DNA of 64,000 bases from an uncultured SAR86 cluster bacterium (GCA_902602185.1 CACKPV010000001.1:110785-174784), one strand, 5' to 3'; numbered from the stretch's first letter, positions 48,660-57,633 are shown. Translations and numbers: made by a program. Notes: generated by a model not told the origin, from the letters alone.

Positions 48660-50662
48660 ATTGCCAATAGCTTATATTTAAGCTCTTTAATTTTATCGCG
48701 ACAAAAAGCAGCTTTCTCAAACTCGGTTTTATTTGCATAACTGAACATTTGTTTTTCTAATTTTTCTATCGATTTTGAAATTCCCTCGGGTGAAAGTTCA
48801 TCAATTTTAAATTTAAGATCTTTTGTGAAGTCTTGCTTCTTATTTTTTGCTGCCCTAGTATTTGGACGAGCACCTTCCATAATATCTTTGACCTCTTTTC
48901 GAATACTTTTTGGTGTGATTTTATTGTCCTGATTAAATTGCACTTGGATATCTCTTCTACGGGAGGTTTCATCTAATGCACTTTGCATTGAATTTGTAAT
49001 GTGATCTGCATACAAGATTGCTTTACCACGAATGTTTCGGGCAGCTCTACCAATGGTTTGAATTAGGGTAGTTTCTGATCTTAAGAAGCCTTCTTTATCA
49101 GCATCTAAAATTGCAACTAAGCTGACTTCAGGAATATCTAAACCTTCTCGGAGTAAATTAATACCAACTAGTACATCAAACTTACCCAGACGCAGATCTC
49201 TGATAATCTCTACTCTTTCAACAGTATCAATGTCAGAATGCATGTAGCGTGTTTTTATATCATTTTCATTAAGATAATCAGTTAAATCCTCTGCCATACG
49301 TTTTGTAAGGGTAGTTATCAATACTCTTTCTTTTAATTTTGCCCTTTCATTGCACTCTCCTATAACATCATCGATTTGCGTGCCAGCCGGGCGAATCTCT
49401 GTCTCTGGATCAATCAATCCTGTTGGGCGAACAAGAAGTTCAACCAAATTATCATTTTTTTCATCTTCATATCTGCTGGGAGTGGCTGAAACATAAACTC
49501 TCTGAGGTGCAATTGATTCCCACTCCTCAAACATTAGTGGGCGATTATCAACAGCTGAAGGTAAACGAAAACCATATTCTACAAGGGTTTCCTTCCTCGA
49601 ACGGTCTCCTTTATACATTGCACCGATTTGTGGAATTGTTACATGCGATTCATCGATAAATACAATGGCATTTTTAGGAACAAAATCGAAGAGACATGGG
49701 GGTGGTTCTCCTGATTGTCTTCCCGATAAATATCTTGAATAATTCTCGATGCCTTGACAATAACCCAGTTCACGCATCATTTCTAAATCATACTGGGTTC
49801 TTTCTTTGAGTCGCTGCGCTTCAACCAGTTTTTGATTGGCATGTAAAAATTCAATTCTCTCTTTTAATTCCTCCTCAATTAATGGTAAACATGCATTAAT
49901 TTTTTCTCGTGGGGTTACATAATGGGTTTTAGGGAATATCGTTGCACGGGGTGTTTTATTTAACATTTCTCCTGTTAATGAATCAATCCAAATAAGATCT
50001 TCAATTTCATCTCCAAACATTTGAATTCGTAAACCCTCTCTTTCAGAATCAGCTGGGAATATATCAATAGTGTCCCCCCTCACCCTAAAAGTACCTCTTC
50101 GAAAATCTAAATCATTGCGGGTATATTGCATAGTTGAGAGTTTCTTGAGTAAAGTAGGTTGACTCACTTCATCTCCTCGATCCAAATGCATCACCATTTC
50201 CAAATAGCTTTCAGGCGCACCCAATCCATATATAGAAGAAACGGTTGCAATGACAATTGAATCCTTTCTTTCAATAAGTGCTTTGGTAGCAGATAAGCGC
50301 ATTTGCTCAATATGCTCATTAATAGATGCATCTTTTGCTATATAGGTATCGGATGCCGGAACATAGGCTTCTGGTTGGTAATAATCATAATACGAAACAA
50401 AATACTCGACCGAATTTTTAGGAAAAAAATCTCTAAACTCACCATATAATTGAGCTGCAAGAGTTTTATTATGAGCCATGACAATTGCTGGACGTTGCGT
50501 TTCTTCGATAACTTTTGCCATAGTGTAAGTTTTACCAGAGCCGGTAACTCCTAATAGTGTTTGATGCAGTAACCCATCATTAAGGCCAGAAACTAGCTTA
50601 TTGATAGCCTCTGGTTGTGACCCTGCTGGTTCAAAACTGCTTATAACTTTTAAATCTTTCAC
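48656..50662 (-). CDS. uvrB: Excinuclease ABC subunit B
   Basis: 668 residues; the damage-verifying helicase-like subunit of nucleotide excision repair. Walker A is [15 protein letters not shown], the beta-hairpin region has [11 protein letters not shown], the DEAD-like box is [13 protein letters not shown], motif [14 protein letters not shown], and a C-terminal UVR coiled coil ([17 protein letters not shown]) binds UvrC. The upstream 48 bases hold no recognisable LexA box (CTGT-N8-ACAG), unlike umuD. The 3' end overlaps the mltF-like gene by 4 bases. Confidence 0.97.
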   Translation of the reverse strand: MKDLKVISSFEPAGSQPEAINKLVSGLNDGLLHQTLLGVTGSGKTYTMAKVIEETQRPAIVMAHNKTLAAQLYGEFRDFFPKNSVEYFVSYYDYYQPEAYVPASDTYIAKDASINEHIEQMRLSATKALIERKDSIVIATVSSIYGLGAPESYLEMVMHLDRGDEVSQPTLLKKLSTMQYTRNDLDFRRGTFRVRGDTIDIFPADSEREGLRIQMFGDEIEDLIWIDSLTGEMLNKTPRATIFPKTHYVTPREKINACLPLIEEELKERIEFLHANQKLVEAQRLKERTQYDLEMMRELGYCQGIENYSRYLSGRQSGEPPPCLFDFVPKNAIVFIDESHVTIPQIGAMYKGDRSRKETLVEYGFRLPSAVDNRPLMFEEWESIAPQRVYVSATPSRYEDEKNDNLVELLVRPTGLIDPETEIRPAGTQIDDVIGECNERAKLKERVLITTLTKRMAEDLTDYLNENDIKTRYMHSDIDTVERVEIIRDLRLGKFDVLVGINLLREGLDIPEVSLVAILDADKEGFLRSETTLIQTIGRAARNIRGKAILYADHITNSMQSALDETSRRRDIQVQFNQDNKITPKSIRKEVKDIMEGARPNTRAAKNKKQDFTKDLKFKIDELSPEGISKSIEKLEKQMFSYANKTEFEKAAFCRDKIKELKYKLLAI

Positions 50663-50670
50663 TAATAAAT

Positions 50671-50699
50671 TTACTTAATTAAAAAAAATTAATTATAAT
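50671..50699 (+). promoter_or_regulatory. Putative promoter of tRNA-Asn
   Basis: TATAAT at 50694-50699 lies 11 bases before the mature tRNA 5' end. A weak -35, TTACTT at 50671-50676, is 17 bases upstream. The -10 is a perfect match. Transcription would start within a few bases of the tRNA. Confidence 0.5.
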
Positions 50700-50710
50700 G
50701 CTTTTCACGC

Positions 50711-50785
50711 TCCCCTGTAGCTCAGCGGTAGAGCAGTTGACTGTTAATCAATTGGTCGTGTGTTCGATCCACACCGGGGGAGCCA
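50711..50785 (+). tRNA. tRNA-Asn(GTT)
   Basis: 75 bases with encoded CCA. Acceptor TCCCCTG pairs with CGGGGGA (one G-T pair); D arm with AGCTCAGCGGTAGAGC; anticodon loop CTGTTAA gives GTT; T arm TTCGATC. A protein gene starts 17 bases downstream with no terminator between, so it may be read from the same transcript. Confidence 0.96.
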
Positions 50786-50802
50786 TAATATATAATTATT
50801 TT

Positions 50803-51309
50803 ATGAAAAGAATATTATTTGCATTTACTTTTATTATATCAATGAGTGCTTTCTCAGAAATTTCAAACACCAGTTCTAATTGGTATGTTGTAACCGACCA
50901 AGTCATGGGAGGTAAATCAGAACTTCAAGCAGATTTTGATAATGGTGTTTTTAGTTTGAATGGATATGTCACTACAGTTAATAATGGAGGTTTTGTAAGA
51001 CTTTCTCATCGACCTCAAAATTTAACAAATAAAATTCAAGGTATTCGTTTTGTTGCAAAAGGTAATAATGAAAAATATGAGGTTCATGTCACAATGCAAG
51101 GTTTAAGAATGCCTCCTTGGGCATACCATAGTTCTATATTTGAAGTCACAAAGGATTGGCAAACATTTGAAATTAATTTTTCTGATTTCGAAAAAAAATC
51201 AGGTATGTCACCAAAACTCAACCCAAGTAGCATCAGAGACATCAGTTTTGCTGGCTATGGAAGAAACTTTGATGTCGATCTAATGATTACAGAGGTTAGT
51301 TTTTTTTGA
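50803..51309 (+). CDS. CIA30-domain secreted protein
   Basis: 168 residues from the ATG at 50803; a longer frame would run through the tRNA and is rejected. A signal peptide ends near AFS (about residue 17). The body has the CIA30 (complex I intermediate-associated protein 30) jelly-roll pattern: WYVVTDQVMGGKSE, FSLNGYVTTVNNGGFVRLSH, IQGIRFVAKGN and KLNPSSIRDISFAGYG. The bacterial role is unsettled. It lies 17 bases after tRNA-Asn and converges on the accessory operon with a 12-base gap. Confidence 0.88.
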   Translation: MKRILFAFTFIISMSAFSEISNTSSNWYVVTDQVMGGKSELQADFDNGVFSLNGYVTTVNNGGFVRLSHRPQNLTNKIQGIRFVAKGNNEKYEVHVTMQGLRMPPWAYHSSIFEVTKDWQTFEINFSDFEKKSGMSPKLNPSSIRDISFAGYGRNFDVDLMITEVSFF

Positions 51310-51321
51310 CCAAAAAATTAC

Positions 51322-51687
51322 TCACTCACCTAAAGACCAAGATTTTTTTAATATTGAAATAATCTTTTCTTCTTCGGGTCTCTTGATGCCATCTGCCCAT
51401 AAGACTTTTTTGCAAAATTCTAAAATTTTTACTTGTAACTCCTTACTTTCTATAAAATTTGCATACTTTTTAGCTGTCTCACTTAAACCCCTGTTCTCAT
51501 ACACATTCCTATTAACTTCATCAACCAATTCATGAAAATCTTCTTCACCCAAACTTAAGTCAATATTTTGTGAAATGGCATCATAAATTAAATTATATTC
51601 AGTCTCATGAGGTTCCAAATCAGCTACCATAACTAAAATTGCCAGTTTGAAAAAATATTTATCATTTGGAGAAAAATTTAGATTCAT
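51322..51687 (-). CDS. TerB-like small helical protein (accessory operon, last gene)
   Basis: 121 residues, all helical. Two similar halves recall TerB: LAILVMVADLEPHETEYNLI near the start and KVLWADGIKRPEEEKIISILKKSW near the end, the second with the TerB ADG...EE...I pattern. TerB-type domains occur in tellurite-resistance and phage-response neighbourhoods and may bind metal at acidic positions. The ATG overlaps the ParB-like gene stop by 4 bases, so it belongs to the operon. Fold assignment is a pattern match. Confidence 0.6.
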   Translation of the reverse strand: MNLNFSPNDKYFFKLAILVMVADLEPHETEYNLIYDAISQNIDLSLGEEDFHELVDEVNRNVYENRGLSETAKKYANFIESKELQVKILEFCKKVLWADGIKRPEEEKIISILKKSWSLGE

Positions 51688-52862
51688 TTTTTGATATTTT
51701 TTTTCTTTGGAAAACTCATTGTGGCATTACTGAGGTGTCTGGCATGAATTGAAATAGATTTTAAATCATGACCCAAATTTTCATATGTCCTAATTGACTT
51801 TCTTATTTTTTTAATTGTATTTTTATGCATCAACCAATCCGCAAACTCTTTAACTCTCTTGTATTCAGCATCTCCAACACCGCCCTCAAGAGCTCTTCTT
51901 ACTGCCTCAGCAAGGTCAATCTTTTCTTCCATTAAATCTAATACAAGCTCGATGTCATTGTGTGTCTCAAATGCTCTTCCGATCAAACGTAGATTATCTG
52001 TATATGATACCAACTTTGCTGATGAACCGTCTGCTGCTGCTGCTTCGATTTGCTTCTCCTCTTTAACCTGTTTTATCATCATATGATCAAATGCATTTGG
52101 AGCAGCATTTTCGATTTTTCCTTTGAGAAATGAATATGAATTGAATACTTTTCGAAGCATGTTTATTTCTTTGTTACCAGCTACAATTCTTTGCCAGTAT
52201 GCATAATATTTCTTTTGGACAAGGGAACTCATTTTATACTGTTGCATGAAATCAACAGTTTTGACTGCCCTACTAACTCTTAATTGGGGTAGATTGAAAA
52301 AATTAGCAACCATCTTAGTTGCTTCCGTTTTTGAAGCATTTTTGTTTTTCATAATATCCATTGTTTCTCTGAATAAATAATTTACTTCCTCAAATGCTGC
52401 CCATTTATTTTTACCTTTCAATTGGGTCTGTCCAATAAAATTCTTCATTACTCTCTCGTCAGTACCGTCAGGGAGAACATTCACTTCAATCTCAGACCAT
52501 TTTTTTGAATCCTTACCCTTTCTATGAAGGGCCATCGCTACTGCTAGTCGCGTATTACCTTCGTACACAACATAATTTTGAGTATTTATATCCAAAGCTA
52601 CCCAAACTGCTTCATTTATTTGTCCATCTGATTCAATATCTTTCCTCAATTTTTGAAGATCTTTAGTTAAAGAAAGTTTTTCAAAAATTTCTGCACGGGA
52701 TATAGTTCCGGTATCCCTTTCATCTTCCAACAATGAATAAATTCTTGGGTTATCTTCCCAAAAATGAAGATCTGCTATCTTTGCGTAACCATTAATAACA
52801 GTATATTGTTTTCCTTGAATAGTTTTTGGTCTTGCTTGGCTACCTCTTATTTTTAGTTTCAT
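51684..52862 (-). CDS. ParB/Srx-fold protein 1 (accessory operon)
   Basis: 392 residues. Box I reads DNPR (residues 37-40) and box II EGNTR (101-105), where chromosomal ParB has GERRxR. A middle region with NFIGQTQLKGKNKWAAFEEV is mirrored in the second ParB-like protein (AHFVGKKEWTPYSKG). Behind it lies a helical, possibly DNA-binding, part (KTEATKMVANFFNLPQLRVSRAV). No ParA is near, so it is probably not a segregation factor. The fold binds NTPs or acts as a nuclease in other families; the activity here is unknown. It follows the SNF2 gene by 12 bases. Confidence 0.75.
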   Translation of the reverse strand: MKLKIRGSQARPKTIQGKQYTVINGYAKIADLHFWEDNPRIYSLLEDERDTGTISRAEIFEKLSLTKDLQKLRKDIESDGQINEAVWVALDINTQNYVVYEGNTRLAVAMALHRKGKDSKKWSEIEVNVLPDGTDERVMKNFIGQTQLKGKNKWAAFEEVNYLFRETMDIMKNKNASKTEATKMVANFFNLPQLRVSRAVKTVDFMQQYKMSSLVQKKYYAYWQRIVAGNKEINMLRKVFNSYSFLKGKIENAAPNAFDHMMIKQVKEEKQIEAAAADGSSAKLVSYTDNLRLIGRAFETHNDIELVLDLMEEKIDLAEAVRRALEGGVGDAEYKRVKEFADWLMHKNTIKKIRKSIRTYENLGHDLKSISIHARHLSNATMSFPKKKNIKK

Positions 52863-52874
52863 TTTAAAATCCTC

Positions 52875-54338
52875 TCATGTACTCAAAACCTCTGCAAGTA
52901 ACTCAGCAAAATCAAAACTCATTTCTTTTTCATATTCATCTTTTGTTATATCTCCTTGAGCATATCTAGCAGCAATTTCTTTTGCAGCAAGTAATGCATC
53001 GACCCATTCATCAATGGAATTCTTAGCAATTATCTTATAAATGTAACATTCTTTCTTTTGAGAAATTCTATAAATCCTGTCTTGAGCTTGAAGATAGTTT
53101 TCTAGACTGAAATTTCTATCAAAAAAAATTGAATAGTTTGCCTCCACAAGAGTTAAGCCCTCTCTTGCTACTCCTGGAGTTGTAATCAAAATATCAATGC
53201 TGTTGTTCGTTCTAAAATTTGAGATAAGTTTGTCCCTATGCTTAACATCTATACCGCCGTGAATCCCAACACATCCTTTTAAATCAAATTGTTTGCAAAG
53301 CCATTCAACGTTATCGATAAAATTAGTCCATATAATAATTTTCGATTCCTCAGAGCGAGCTTTATCAACAATTTTTTTTAATGGTTCTAACTTACAGGCT
53401 TTACCAGCATAACTCTCATCTACAAGGTAAGGGTTTGAAGCAATTTGAACTAAACGCAATAATCTTTTCAAAATTACTTCAACATCTTCCTCAACTAACT
53501 TACCTTCTTTGATCACTGATGCATACAATTCTTTTTGTAATTTTGAATACAAAACCTGTTGTTTTTTCTCTAAGTCTACATATTCAACAACAAATTTTTT
53601 TCCGGGTAATTCGATTCCAGCAGTTTTTTTTGTCTCCCTAACAGAACAATCTGAAATAATTTCTCTTAAAGCATTTAGTGCATTTTTAAAAATAATTTGA
53701 CCGCTGTAACTTTTACTTAAATTATTATCGAGATCATATTCATCTTTAAAATCACCAAAATTTTTTCCAAGTCTTTGGCCAAAATCTAAAAAATAAATTT
53801 GTGACCAAACATCATATGGTCTATTAGAAATAGGTGTACCAGTCATAATAATTCTTTTTTTTGCATCCGGTGCGATAGCATGGAATGCTTTTGCAGTTTG
53901 AGATTTAGGATTTTTTATTTGAGTTGATTCATCAAGAATGATTCCTGCATTTCTAAAATTAAAAAAACTTTTAAAAGCTTCCAAATTGTTTCTGACGGAC
54001 TCGAAATTTGTTAAATAAATAAAGCCAGGTGCAAACATTTTTTCTAGTGATTCAGCTTTGTCAGATCCTAAAACTATTGGTTGTAAATTACCATGAATAA
54101 TAAATTCATCTTGCCAATTTTTAATTAAACTTTTTTTAGTAACTATTAAAACAGAATCAACCTGCTCATCTCCCAACCAAAAATAAGTTAAATCAATTGC
54201 AATTTTAGTTTTACCTAAACCCTGCTCATGAAATATTGCAAAGTACTCATTATTTTTTATCTGATCAAAAGCTTCCTGCTGAAATGGGTATGCATTTTTT
54301 TTTAAATTAAGAATTGGTGATTTCCGTAAAAATTTCAT
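52875..54338 (-). CDS. Compact SNF2-family helicase/translocase (accessory operon)
   Basis: 487 residues, superfamily 2. Motif Q/I region HEQGLGKTKIA (GLGKT 40-44), DEST as motif II at 136-139, TGTPISN as motif III at 166-172, and the second lobe IITTPGVAREGLTLVEAN and QAQDRIYRISQKK (motif VI). The short insert and lack of extra domains resemble phage and defence SNF2 proteins rather than RapA. It would move along duplex DNA using ATP. It sits between the nuclease-like gene (gap 9) and ParB-like 1 (gap 12). Confidence 0.9.
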   Translation of the reverse strand: MKFLRKSPILNLKKNAYPFQQEAFDQIKNNEYFAIFHEQGLGKTKIAIDLTYFWLGDEQVDSVLIVTKKSLIKNWQDEFIIHGNLQPIVLGSDKAESLEKMFAPGFIYLTNFESVRNNLEAFKSFFNFRNAGIILDESTQIKNPKSQTAKAFHAIAPDAKKRIIMTGTPISNRPYDVWSQIYFLDFGQRLGKNFGDFKDEYDLDNNLSKSYSGQIIFKNALNALREIISDCSVRETKKTAGIELPGKKFVVEYVDLEKKQQVLYSKLQKELYASVIKEGKLVEEDVEVILKRLLRLVQIASNPYLVDESYAGKACKLEPLKKIVDKARSEESKIIIWTNFIDNVEWLCKQFDLKGCVGIHGGIDVKHRDKLISNFRTNNSIDILITTPGVAREGLTLVEANYSIFFDRNFSLENYLQAQDRIYRISQKKECYIYKIIAKNSIDEWVDALLAAKEIAARYAQGDITKDEYEKEMSFDFAELLAEVLST

Positions 54339-54347
54339 AGATTCTGA

Positions 54348-54845
54348 TTACTCGGTTAAACCTAACTCACTGATAACTTCAAAATTCACCAAATTTGCTT
54401 GAGTCCTCTTTTTTGATTTTGTTAACAGCATTCGTGCTTCATTAAGGAGAAATTCTGGTAAGGCATACAAAATTAATGTCTCATAATCATCTCTTTCAGC
54501 TTTTTTTTGTAAGTGAAAAAAATAAACATCCATTTGCTCAAACTTTCTTTTTTTATCTGTATTCCAATCACTTGCTGTTTTGCCTTCTCCAATTAAATAA
54601 AAATTTTTTTTGTTCCCATAAAATTTTGCTGAAGTATCTCTTGCAATCAAATCAGGTATTACAGGATGATCACAGATATCAGACTCTTTTATTTTAAGGG
54701 TAGAACTAAATTTGCTTTGATCCTGAATGCTTTTATCTTTTCTAATGCTTAGTGAAGGTCTATCTGGCAAGATAAATTTTTCTACCCATTCATTAAGACA
54801 ATCAACATAGGCAAGGTGAGTACCTTCAAGATTATGAGATGACAT
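54348..54845 (-). CDS. Putative PD-(D/E)XK nuclease (accessory operon)
   Basis: 165 residues. The motif set of the PD-(D/E)XK fold is visible: PD at 64-65 in VIPDLIARD, then ExK at 87-89 in FYLIGEGKTASDW, then a helix with a conserved-type Gln104 (KRKFEQMDVYF). The spacing PD-22-ExK-Q fits restriction-endonuclease-like folds. No extra DNA-binding domain is apparent, so it probably works with the helicase and ParB-like proteins. The call is by motif only; a non-cleaving relative is possible. Confidence 0.6.
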   Translation of the reverse strand: MSSHNLEGTHLAYVDCLNEWVEKFILPDRPSLSIRKDKSIQDQSKFSSTLKIKESDICDHPVIPDLIARDTSAKFYGNKKNFYLIGEGKTASDWNTDKKRKFEQMDVYFFHLQKKAERDDYETLILYALPEFLLNEARMLLTKSKKRTQANLVNFEVISELGLTE

Positions 54846-54855
54846 ATTAAAATAA

Positions 54856-55878
54856 CTAATCCTCTTTCGAGTCTAAGAAAATTCCTAATTCAATACTCAA
54901 ATAATCTAATGCAGAAAGATCTTTTTCTGAAAGATTTTTTTTATGTTTGTTTATTGTTGAAAGTCTATCTCCTAATTCCTCGGCAAGATCTGCCAATGTT
55001 GAATTGTTCAATGGAGTTTTATTACTTGTTGATAAATATTGTGCAGCAACTTCTGCAACACTTTCTTTTCCTTTTAAAAATGCTTCCTTTGCATCTTTAT
55101 TACTCAGAATATCTGGTATCTTTCTTACATCACGGATCTGACCAATCTTTTCATCTCTAACCCACTTTGAAAAAATATCTCTTGCTTTCTTTTCAGATCC
55201 AGCATGATCCTCTAGTGCAGCTCTAATTGATGATCTGGAACAGTACTCAGCAAATTGTGTAAATCTTTTTTTTGGAGGATTAATACCATCTTTTTCAGGA
55301 GAGAAAAGTGGAACAAAATGCTCTTGAAACATATGAAATGCCTCTAAATTAGCTGTAATCTTAGAATCACTCCCACCAACAATTTTTTTTATGTCTTCAA
55401 CTTGCCTTCCTGCATGTAACAATTTATGAATAAATAAGCCTTTTGAGTAGGGAGTCCATTCCTTTTTGCCTACAAAGTGTGCTTGCAGTCTTAAGTTATC
55501 TATCAAGCTTTTATCCATATTTTCATAAACTAGTGCTGGTATTGAATCCCAGTTATTCTCTTGAGAAATATTTGCATCATCAGAAAACTTTCGATAAATT
55601 GCCAATCTAGTATTCCCTTCTATACAGACATATCTATCAATGTTTTTTATTAAGATTATTGGTTCAATTATCGTTCCAGCAGCTCGTATAGATTTTTGAA
55701 GCTCTTCAGCATCAGGACCATACTCTTCAGAGCCATGAGGTTGAAGAAGAATACTTTCCAACCATGCTTGTTGTTCAGAATCTGAATCATAAGCTTTGTT
55801 AGCACCATCAAAATGGCCAATTCGGGGGTTATCCTTATCCAAGTCAATTTTAGTAATTGGAATATGCTCAAATTTCAT
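54856..55878 (-). CDS. ParB/Srx-fold protein 2 (accessory operon)
   Basis: 340 residues. Box I is DNPR (16-19) and box II EGNTRL (87-92). The N-terminal KFEHIPITKIDLDKDNPRI is the classical ParB opening. The middle part contains GKKEW.P.S.G like its operon partner. The C-terminal half is long and helical (SGSEKKARDIF..., then TLADLAEELGDRLSTI) and shows no known partner-binding motif. Ribosome site GGAG precedes the ATG. It is the first full-sized gene of the operon. Confidence 0.75.
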   Translation of the reverse strand: MKFEHIPITKIDLDKDNPRIGHFDGANKAYDSDSEQQAWLESILLQPHGSEEYGPDAEELQKSIRAAGTIIEPIILIKNIDRYVCIEGNTRLAIYRKFSDDANISQENNWDSIPALVYENMDKSLIDNLRLQAHFVGKKEWTPYSKGLFIHKLLHAGRQVEDIKKIVGGSDSKITANLEAFHMFQEHFVPLFSPEKDGINPPKKRFTQFAEYCSRSSIRAALEDHAGSEKKARDIFSKWVRDEKIGQIRDVRKIPDILSNKDAKEAFLKGKESVAEVAAQYLSTSNKTPLNNSTLADLAEELGDRLSTINKHKKNLSEKDLSALDYLSIELGIFLDSKED

Positions 55879-55954
55879 ATAATTTCTCCAAGAAATATTT
55901 TTTTTCTTTTAGATTATCTATTTTTATCTTCATCTCCTCAAGAAGTTTATCCAT
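55868..55954 (-). CDS. Possible 28-residue leader ORF ahead of the accessory operon
   Basis: A short frame from the ATG at 55954 encodes a Lys/Glu/Leu-rich helix (it starts MDKLLEEMKIKI) and ends 11 bases inside the ParB-like gene. It carries the ParB-like ribosome site GGAG within its own codons, so its translation could influence that of the operon. It could be chance; no upstream ribosome site was confirmed. Confidence 0.3.
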   Translation of the reverse strand: MDKLLEEMKIKIDNLKEKKYFLEKLYEI

Positions 55955-56001
55955 GAGTTACAAAAAAAGAAAAGTCTACATATTTTTGATAACATAATTT
56001 T

Positions 56002-57105
56002 ATGAAAATTTCTAAAGACAACCTTTTAAAAAAGGTCTCGTCTAAAGACAATCAGTTAATTAAAAGTTTGGACATCCTAATAGAAGATATCAATGCTAAT
56101 ACAAGCATTAATTTTTTTGGAAGACTTGCCTTTTGGCATCAATTAATCAACCGTATGAAGGTAAGAGATCGAATAGAAACAATCTACAAAAAAAATAATT
56201 TCTCGAACGTTGCTGATCCTATTTTTATCACTGGATTGCCAAGATCTGGAACAACGTTTTTATTTGACTTATTAAATATAAACGTTGATCTGAGAGGTCC
56301 TTTATATTGGGAAATCACAAGACCAACACCATTAATAAATTCCAGTAGTAAAAAAGCTTATATAAGATCATTTTTTACTGATGTGGAACTAAACTTAGCC
56401 AGATTGATTGTTCCAAATCTTGATGCAATGCATAAAATAAGGGCAAACTCTCCAGAAGAGTGTGAACAACTTAATACAATTACGGCAAAAAGTGTTGTGT
56501 ACCTTTACATGGCAAAGCTTCCTAATTATTTTCAATATCTAATGCAAACAGATTTTACAAATGTCTTTGAATGGCATAAGAAGTTTTTTCAGATTCTCGA
56601 ATTGTCAAATCGTCCCAAAAAATGGTTGTTAAAAGATCCATCGCACATTGAGCACATTCCAGAAATTCTCAAGGTGTATCCTAATGCAAAATTTATACAT
56701 CTGTTTCGTGATCCCTTGAAATCAATTGCATCCACATGCAGCTTAACCTCGAAAATTCAAAAGGGTCTCTCAAAATCTATAAATAATGAAGGTATTGGGA
56801 AAGACATAATAACATTTTGGGGAAATGCAATTGCCAAAAATAAAATTGGGAGGACCCTGCTAAGGGCTGATCAAAATCTAGACATTGAATACTCAGAGTT
56901 CATCGCAGATCCAATCGAAACCATTAAAAACATTTATGATTTTCTTAAATTACCACTAAATTCAGATGAACTCGAAAAGAAACAAAACTTCCTCAAAGTT
57001 CATGTAAAAAATAAATATGGAAAACATTCTTATCAATTAGAAGACTATGGACTTACTGATAATCTTGTCAATGAAAAAATTTCTTTAAATTGGCAAATTC
57101 AATAG
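56002..57105 (+). CDS. Sulfotransferase family protein
   Basis: 367 residues. The PAPS 5'-phosphosulfate loop reads FITGLPRSGTTFLFDLL, and the 3'-phosphate motif is FIHLFRDPLKSIAS further on; KWLLKDPSH is the middle motif. The family transfers sulfate from PAPS to hydroxyl or amine groups of small molecules or glycans. The acceptor is unknown. It is divergent from the accessory operon by about 50 bases and lies 15 bases before ppiB. Confidence 0.88.
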   Translation: MKISKDNLLKKVSSKDNQLIKSLDILIEDINANTSINFFGRLAFWHQLINRMKVRDRIETIYKKNNFSNVADPIFITGLPRSGTTFLFDLLNINVDLRGPLYWEITRPTPLINSSSKKAYIRSFFTDVELNLARLIVPNLDAMHKIRANSPEECEQLNTITAKSVVYLYMAKLPNYFQYLMQTDFTNVFEWHKKFFQILELSNRPKKWLLKDPSHIEHIPEILKVYPNAKFIHLFRDPLKSIASTCSLTSKIQKGLSKSINNEGIGKDIITFWGNAIAKNKIGRTLLRADQNLDIEYSEFIADPIETIKNIYDFLKLPLNSDELEKKQNFLKVHVKNKYGKHSYQLEDYGLTDNLVNEKISLNWQIQ

Positions 57106-57120
57106 TGTAAAATACTTTCT

Positions 57121-57633
57121 ATGGAAACACTTATTGCCGTTGTCATCACAACCTCTCTTGGGGACATACACTTAGAATTAGATAGTCAAAATGCTCCTAT
57201 TACTGTTCAAAACTTTGTTGATCTTGCTGAAAAGAATTATTACGACAATACAATTTTTCATCGTGTCATCAACAATTTTATGGTTCAAGGTGGTGGTTTA
57301 ACAGCCGACATGAAAACTAAACCTTCATTCACAGCACCCATTCAGAATGAGGCAAATAATGGTCTTGCAAATAATCGCGGAACCATTGCTATGGCTCGAA
57401 CTAATGATCCGCATTCTGCTACATCACAATTTTTTATCAATCATAAGGATAATAGTTTTTTAAATTTTACTTCTGAATCAACCCGAGGTTGGGGGTATAC
57501 TGTTTTTGGTAAAGTTACTGAAGGGATGGACATCGTTGATACAATTGCTGAGGTTCAAACAGGCAATGTTATGCAATATCAAGATGTTCCACTCGAGCCC
57601 ATAATTATTGAGTCTGTCAAAATTATTCAGTGA
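57121..57633 (+). CDS. ppiB: Peptidyl-prolyl cis-trans isomerase B (cyclophilin)
   Basis: 170 residues, cytoplasmic cyclophilin. FHRVINNFMVQGGG, NRGTIAMART, ATSQFFINHKDNSFLNF and GWGYTVFGKV are the conserved pieces, with the catalytic Arg in FHRV. The gene overlaps lpxH by 4 bases (GTGA), a pairing also seen in E. coli (ppiB-lpxH). Confidence 0.96.
   Translation: METLIAVVITTSLGDIHLELDSQNAPITVQNFVDLAEKNYYDNTIFHRVINNFMVQGGGLTADMKTKPSFTAPIQNEANNGLANNRGTIAMARTNDPHSATSQFFINHKDNSFLNFTSESTRGWGYTVFGKVTEGMDIVDTIAEVQTGNVMQYQDVPLEPIIIESVKIIQ

Noticed and set aside
51684-55878. ParB-like pair as a plasmid or chromosome partition system
   Set aside because: There is no ParA, no parS-like repeat and no replication gene. 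Box II is EGNTR instead of GERR, and the partners are a helicase and a nuclease-like protein.
50711-56001. tRNA-Asn as an integration site for the accessory operon
   Set aside because: No integrase gene and no repeat of the tRNA 3' end was seen between 55880 and 56001. An intact CIA30 gene also separates the tRNA from the operon.
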